Part shown: positions 58,735 to 64,000 of the stretch, piece by piece
How the letters are laid out: each line of letters starts with the position of its first letter
Numbering within the stretch: the stretch's first letter is position 1
Source: Beroe forskalii
Lineage: Eukaryota > Ctenophora > Nuda > Beroida > Beroidae
DNA length: 64,000 nt
Direction: 5' to 3'
NCBI GenBank assembly: GCA_011033025.1
Contig: WFMF01000569.1
Location: 1 to 64,000 of the forward strand
Made by a program: the position numbers and the translations under genes
The notes under the pieces: generated by a model
Seen by the model: only the letters and a program-made list of their open reading frames with translations
Database searches by the model: none
Told to the model about the DNA's origin: nothing

Positions 58735-61700
58735 ATGGATTCGGAGTTAAGATACCACACTCATTCCAACTTAAAGCTGATTCTCTCGGTGAGTGCATCT
58801 ATATGTTATTGATATATTACCATACTATCATAATCTCAGAATGATGTGTCTTACTTTGTGGAGTTCCTTAAGAAGAGATATTTTATCTCGAAACTGACAG
58901 TTGAATAGTGGTGCAAAGTGTTTGGGTTTGATTTCATATTTGAGAATTTTTGTGTTTCACTGAAATGATCAATCACTTCAAACTCATAAATATTGTTAGA
59001 AAGTAAATTTTATTGCTTGATTTTGATCAGACAAAAAAGTTGTAACTACCATCTTAACATAGATACTATTTATATTTATCTTTGACAATTATTCTTTTCA
59101 GCAAGATGAATCAGAAGCCCATTCCTGGACAAAGCCTAGAGTCAAAAATTTGTATAATGGAGCTTATAGTCCACTCCTTTCGAGGAAAAACGACTTTTGT
59201 ATATCAGTAGGAAAGGGTATGTTTCTTAGAATGATAAAAAGATTCAAAACAGTTGTTATTTGTGATGATATATCAGCAATAACAAAGTTTCATTGTTTAA
59301 TGGTGTACAATGTACATACATGATCTTTCATTTGATCATCAGTTTATTGTGATCTATCTTCAGGAGCTTTCCAGTGGTACAACAACAAGCCACATCAGAA
59401 AAAGGAATATTTATTGGAGGAGAGAGTTGATGATAAAGTGTTCCAGGAAAACCAGGTGTCACCCCAGAAGAGCTGCTTTGTCCCAATGCAGGTACGTTTA
59501 TGATTCATTTCACAGTCACTCATTTCAAAGTCACTCACTTCAAAGTCTCTCAATGAATGTATGTTGAACCTGATCTAAAATTACATAAATTTTCAGGACC
59601 GACCTTGAACTTGTCTTTTAATTTCAGGAAACGTTCCATGCAGGGGGAATGGGCACCCCACCTGACATCATATCTCCTGCCATTTTGTTACCAGACCTAG
59701 TGGTTCCTGGTGGACTTATATCCCCAGGAGTTTTTAACCTTGGAACAATGAAACCTGAAATATCGTCAACTGGGATAGTTTCACCTGGATTAGTTTCATC
59801 GGGAATAGCTTCATCAGGGATAAATTCATCTGCAATATCTTCCTCTGGAATTGTGTCTCCAGGAATTTTATCACCAGGAATTGTGTCACCAGTGATGGTT
59901 TCACCAGCGAAATATGTGCCATCTGGCATTGTTGCTCCTGGAATTTTGGCTCCAGGTTTAATGACTTCTGGAATTCTCAATCCAGGAAGCCGAGGAATAG
60001 GAAATCCAGGAATTCCAAACCCGAGAGTTGCAACTCGCGTCAAGACATCACCATATGATGCTCCTGAAGCTGAAATTAGGGTTCCTGATCATAAAATCGT
60101 TAGATCCCCTGTTAAAGAAGTGGATGATAAACCTAGACTGGAACTGAAGATAACGGGGATACAAGGATTCCAACAGCCAGGTAAGGACATGAGAGTTTTA
60201 TTTCTTTTCTATTGAATGTATCAAACTATTCTTCACATCCCTCATCGTGCTTTTAAATCAAATTTGTAGCGGTGCTCTGGGCTTCTATAAATAGAAAAAT
60301 TGCCTATTTTTTCTATTTTCTCGAAGTCATGTAAAATGTTCATCATAGTGAAAACTGTGAATCTAATCCTTTTCCTTGGTCGCACATATAAAGACGGATG
60401 TCTGAATTCATAGTTCATTATATAAAGCGCTTTGTAAATAGCAACGCATTACAAAATATAGTTATATAACGAGCTACGCACGTTGAGAGAACTCACTTAC
60501 TTACTCACACAGACATGACTAGTAACAGTGTCATTCAGAGTAAAAGTCATTAACTCTTTCATATGTCCTTCAGTTACTAAGATCTACCACTGTACGAAGT
60601 GTGGCTACGTTACTGCCTGGGAAAGTGCCCTGACGTCGCATATCAAGCAGATCCACGTCAAGCAGCTGAAGTACGACTGTATCGTGTGTAACTTCACCAC
60701 CAAGCGAAAGAGGGTATGTTAGAAGGGAAAATATGGGGCTGCAAGTTGCTTTTTTTTTGAAAATTTGAATCATCCGAAAGTATATTCATCCTTCGTGTAG
60801 CTTAGTCCTGTAAAGCTGTTTTTACTAATGCAATACTGAGCTAGAGTTATTTGTCAGTTAGTCAGTTAGTCACTCTCAGCTCACATCTCTTAACTCGTCA
60901 TTGACCAACATGTAAAGCTAATGTATTTCTTTAAAACTTTTCATGATATTAATGTCATTAACTAACATATTAATATCAACAATTAAGCAATAATGCGTGA
61001 CCTCTTATTATTATTATTAACCTCCATTTGATACAGTAATCTCATCCCTCATTTTGTATGATAATCTCTTCCCCTCACTTTGTATAACCATCTCCATCCC
61101 TTGCAGGTTCTGAACGTTCACATGAAGTCCCACAAAGTGGGTTTTACCCTCACCTGCTCCCGCCACCACCACCGCCATCATGGCAAACAGGCCCATGGCA
61201 GACAGGGTGGTGTCTGTAACTTCACCACCCGACGGAGGAACCTCTACTACCTCCACCTCCTGTCCCACCAACATTACAAGAAGAGCAGGCAGGGAAGGAA
61301 CTCAGGCCGGAAACCCAGACCTTCCTTCCTGAGAAAGGTCAGTAGACAGAGAGTGGCCAGTGATCAGCAGCAGCAACAGGGTATGCAGCGTAACTTTTTC
61401 AAGTGGAGTCAAAACGTAACGTTAATTGATGCACCAGGACAGAAATTATCTCGACCGATTTCCGAGAATTGGAACTACCTTTCTCCCGCTAAACCTGCTA
61501 TGTCTGAAAGTCAGATCAGCAACCATCGGCAAGTGGATGTCGCCAAAGTGGTCAACAAAACCGAGATACAAATCCACCGAACCGTCGTGATAAAACCGGA
61601 GGAAATCTCTCAAATCCCTTCCAACCACCAGAAGAAGAAACGTTCGACAACCTTCCAAACCTACAGCTGTGGTGTCTGCTCCTACGTTACTCGACACAAG

Positions 61701-62036
61701 AACTCGCTGTTCACTCACATGAGGACCCACACGGACTATAGACCTTACAAGTGCCACATCTGTGAGTACAGTGCCATTCAGAAGGTACATCTCGATGCCC
61801 ACATGTACAAACACAATGGCATCCTGCCATTTAGTTGCTCGTTATGTCGGTATAAGTGCGCTACCAAAGCCAGTCTCAAGGCCCACATGTGCAAGCACAC
61901 GGGAATTAAGCCGTTTAAGTGTGATTTTTGTGATTACAAGAGCGCAAGAAAGGCTGATAGAAAGAAGCACATATCGATCAAGCATAAAGAGGAATTCAAG
62001 GTCATGTTTGGAAATGATCAGAAGAAGAAAATTTAA
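58735..62036 (+). CDS. C2H2 zinc-finger protein, 6 exons, 639 aa, with Pro-Gly-Ile repeats
   Basis: Probable nuclear DNA-binding protein. Exons 58735-58788, 59102-59216, 59364-59491, 59628-60180, 60574-60713 and 61107-62036 join with consistent phases (0, 1, 0, 1, 0) and sum to 640 codons. Exon 4 (residues about 100-283) is a degenerate five-residue repeat (SPGIV, SSGIA, APGIL). Exons 5-6 carry fingers of the CxxCxY/F type: YHCTKCGYVTAW...H, YDCIVCNFTTKR...H, an aberrant third finger, then four good ones (YSCGVCSY, YKCHICEY, FSCSLCRY, FKCDFCDY) near the C-terminus. In the third finger the Cys-Cys spacing is expanded by a His-rich loop (CSRHHHRHHGKQAHG...VC). The finger style resembles REST/hunchback-like poly-zinc-finger proteins, but no orthologue is claimed. 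The first exon is the least certain. Confidence 0.82.
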
Positions 62037-62039
62037 ACT

Positions 62040-64000
62040 TCTAGCTGAAGTGAACAATCTCTGGAATCCAGAAGATCTTGGATTTATAAAGAGATTCTAC
62101 AGATTTATGAACTGAGCGTTGAAAGCATAAATCCTGGACAATGGGTATACTAGTACAGTTTTTAAAATAATTTTTATGTAAAATCATATCACGCCCGTTC
62201 CACGGAGAATTGACAGTATTTTGATACACATTATATACACGTCTTGTCGGTTTATTGATGATTATTGTCTATGATTATAAGGTATATATAAATTAAAAAC
62301 ATCGATTGAATGAGATCAATTTTACATATATATATCAATATATAGTAATAATATATATACCTTACTATCTCAGTTACTGAAATTTGCTATGAACTGAAAT
62401 TCAAGTAACTGAATTACACGCCCTTTACTGGAATTTACTTTCCATTTTCCGCGCACTATTTTGCTTGCGCCCGAAAAACAGGAAAGGTTCAAAAAACGTT
62501 ATCAATTTAAAGTTTGCAATCATATATTTGAGGAATACCAGTGCAAAATAGCAGTCCACTGACCGCTCCTCGGCGACTCTCCCTGTTCATAAACAGCGGA
62601 CTAGGGTGCCAGCCAAGGACTCAAAGCTGAATAACGGTCCTATGCTACAGACCACTTTCTTGCCTGGTATTGAAGACCCAACCAAAATATATATATGATA
62701 ATGGCGTCCCTCTTTTGATTTTAACCATCTGTTTTTCTTGCGCTGCAGATAGTATATCGTATGTATGTTAATTTTACTCGCTCAAAGGCCCTACCAGCTA
62801 CCACTAATAGCCTGGGTTTAATCTTGGAAACCTATTTTATGTAAATGTCGCGATCAGATAGTAGGTGGTTACACCAGTCTAAACCATGATTATGACGTCA
62901 TCAATTCACCAGTCTTACCCATTTATATGCACGTACATTGATCGATGAAGGAATTGATAAAATTGCACATTTTACATTGCGCGCATTTTACTTTTCATAG
63001 AATTTCCGTCGAAAGTAAAGTTTTTTATTCGCTTTTATCGATCGATCCATGTGCGCACATTTGGGTAAACCATGACAATGACGTCATCAACACACCGCCT
63101 ACTATCTGACCGTGACCTATATAGTTTTATATCAGATTGCTTATGATAATCGTTCGCAATATCCAACTAAATTCGGAACAGTATCTACTCTGCGTGACAG
63201 AGGCAAATTTACACAAATTTGACTCCCTTTCTTTGAATTTTTGAACTTCTTGCGGTAGAATGAGAAATCAATCTTTACTTTTAGTAGTTGCCAGTTTGTA
63301 GTGAATAGTGATTGGTTTCATGATATCAACCAAAAATAACACGATTCAGCTGTGCTGAATGCAAATATTGTCTATAATAGCTAAATTTGAACCAAGAAAA
63401 GTGAAATTTGAGCTAAGGCTCCACAAAAAACCTCACAAATTTTTGCAATAATGTTCCGAATTTGGTCTTCTTTTAAGGTTGTCAACTGAGATTGATGACA
63501 CTATAATAATTTAATAGCACATTTTATTTTCTATATAACGGTTGTATCGGTACAAATTAACCGCAAATTTAATAAACATCTTCATATTTTCAGAGTGATT
63601 TTAGAGAGTGATTTAAAAAGATTGATTATTATTTATAAAAAAGATATAAATTGAGTTCGTTGATGTTGGTGATATAGTCCAGTCACTTTTTCCCATTCAA
63701 AAGTTTTTGTTCATGATCATAATTTATGATATTTTGCATGAAGGTTTTATATAAGTAGTACAAAATTTTATGTTTATCTCTCTATTTCAAAATAATATTT
63801 GATTCTTTTACTGACATGTATTCAGGTCGTTCATGAGAGAATGTTAGAAAATGAGAAGAATTGAGATAGTTGAGATACCATATAATCAGCATTACCATCC
63901 ATTCCTTTATAGTCAGTTCATAAAATTGAATTTCGTAAATAGTAACTCCATGATCTTTTGCATGTCTTTTGAATATTGATCCTGTATTTTCTTTGCAGAT
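62040..64000. other. AT-rich flank with small MITE-like inverted repeats
   Basis: No gene seen after the zinc-finger stop. Two possible MITEs: 62848-63112 (ends TCAGATAGTAGGTGGT / ACCGCCTACTATCTGA, with internal TGACGTCATCA blocks) and about 63163-63472 (ends ACTAAATTCGGAACA / TGTTCCGAATTTGGT). TATATA-rich segments occur at 62320-62360. Confidence 0.55.

Overview
The window looks like nuclear DNA of an intron-bearing, AT-rich, non-vertebrate metazoan. GT-AG introns separate conserved animal genes: a BTB-BACK-Kelch protein, ARL2, the NatC subunit NAA38, the GlcNAc-1-phosphotransferase GNPTAB, a probable complex I NDUFB3 and a C2H2 zinc-finger protein. Retroposons and DNA transposons fill much of the rest. 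The species cannot be fixed. A short motif (ATCAAATTTGAGGA) at the 5' tips of two LINEs and two genes resembles the end of a trans-spliced leader. That would suit lineages such as ctenophores or hydrozoans, but this is inference.

Layout, left. 1-3075 holds a minisatellite and three phase-consistent minus-strand exons of an unrecognised acidic protein. 3076-25752 is bounded by long inverted repeats (about 1.7-1.9 kb each: GC-rich hairpin termini plus arrays of a roughly 140-bp unit). These flank four minus-strand genes: Kelch (6772-12045), ARL2 (12973-14287), a mucin-stalked Cys-rich membrane protein (15056-16631) and NAA38 (19097-19723). Several smaller transposons are nested inside, including a 2.97-kb element with a TAATTA duplication at 21649-24615.

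Layout, middle. 25.8-29.2 kb is repeat DNA. 29211-31131 (minus) encodes an unusual architecture: an RNase H1-type hybrid-binding domain joined to a MARF1-like NYN nuclease. 31875-35761 is a compact three-exon GNPTAB. 36618-37454 is a two-exon NDUFB3-like gene.

Layout, right. 38-51 kb is a retrotransposon cluster: two 5'-truncated CR1-like LINE copies (minus) around one nearly full-length LINE (39365-48697, plus). The full-length LINE is interrupted twice by 8-bp-TSD DNA transposons, and conceptual removal of each restores its reading frame. 51516-54054 is a giant foldback element with a 9-bp TSD. 54690-55850 looks like error-rich sequence. 55868-57580 (minus) is the 5' part of another LINE, whose ORF1 carries PHD, AlkB-like dioxygenase and SGNH-esterase domains. 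57704-58171 is a small unknown gene. 58735-62036 is a six-exon, seven-finger zinc-finger gene.

The two strongest candidates for something undescribed are the hybrid-binding-domain/NYN nuclease and the PHD-AlkB-SGNH retrotransposon ORF1.
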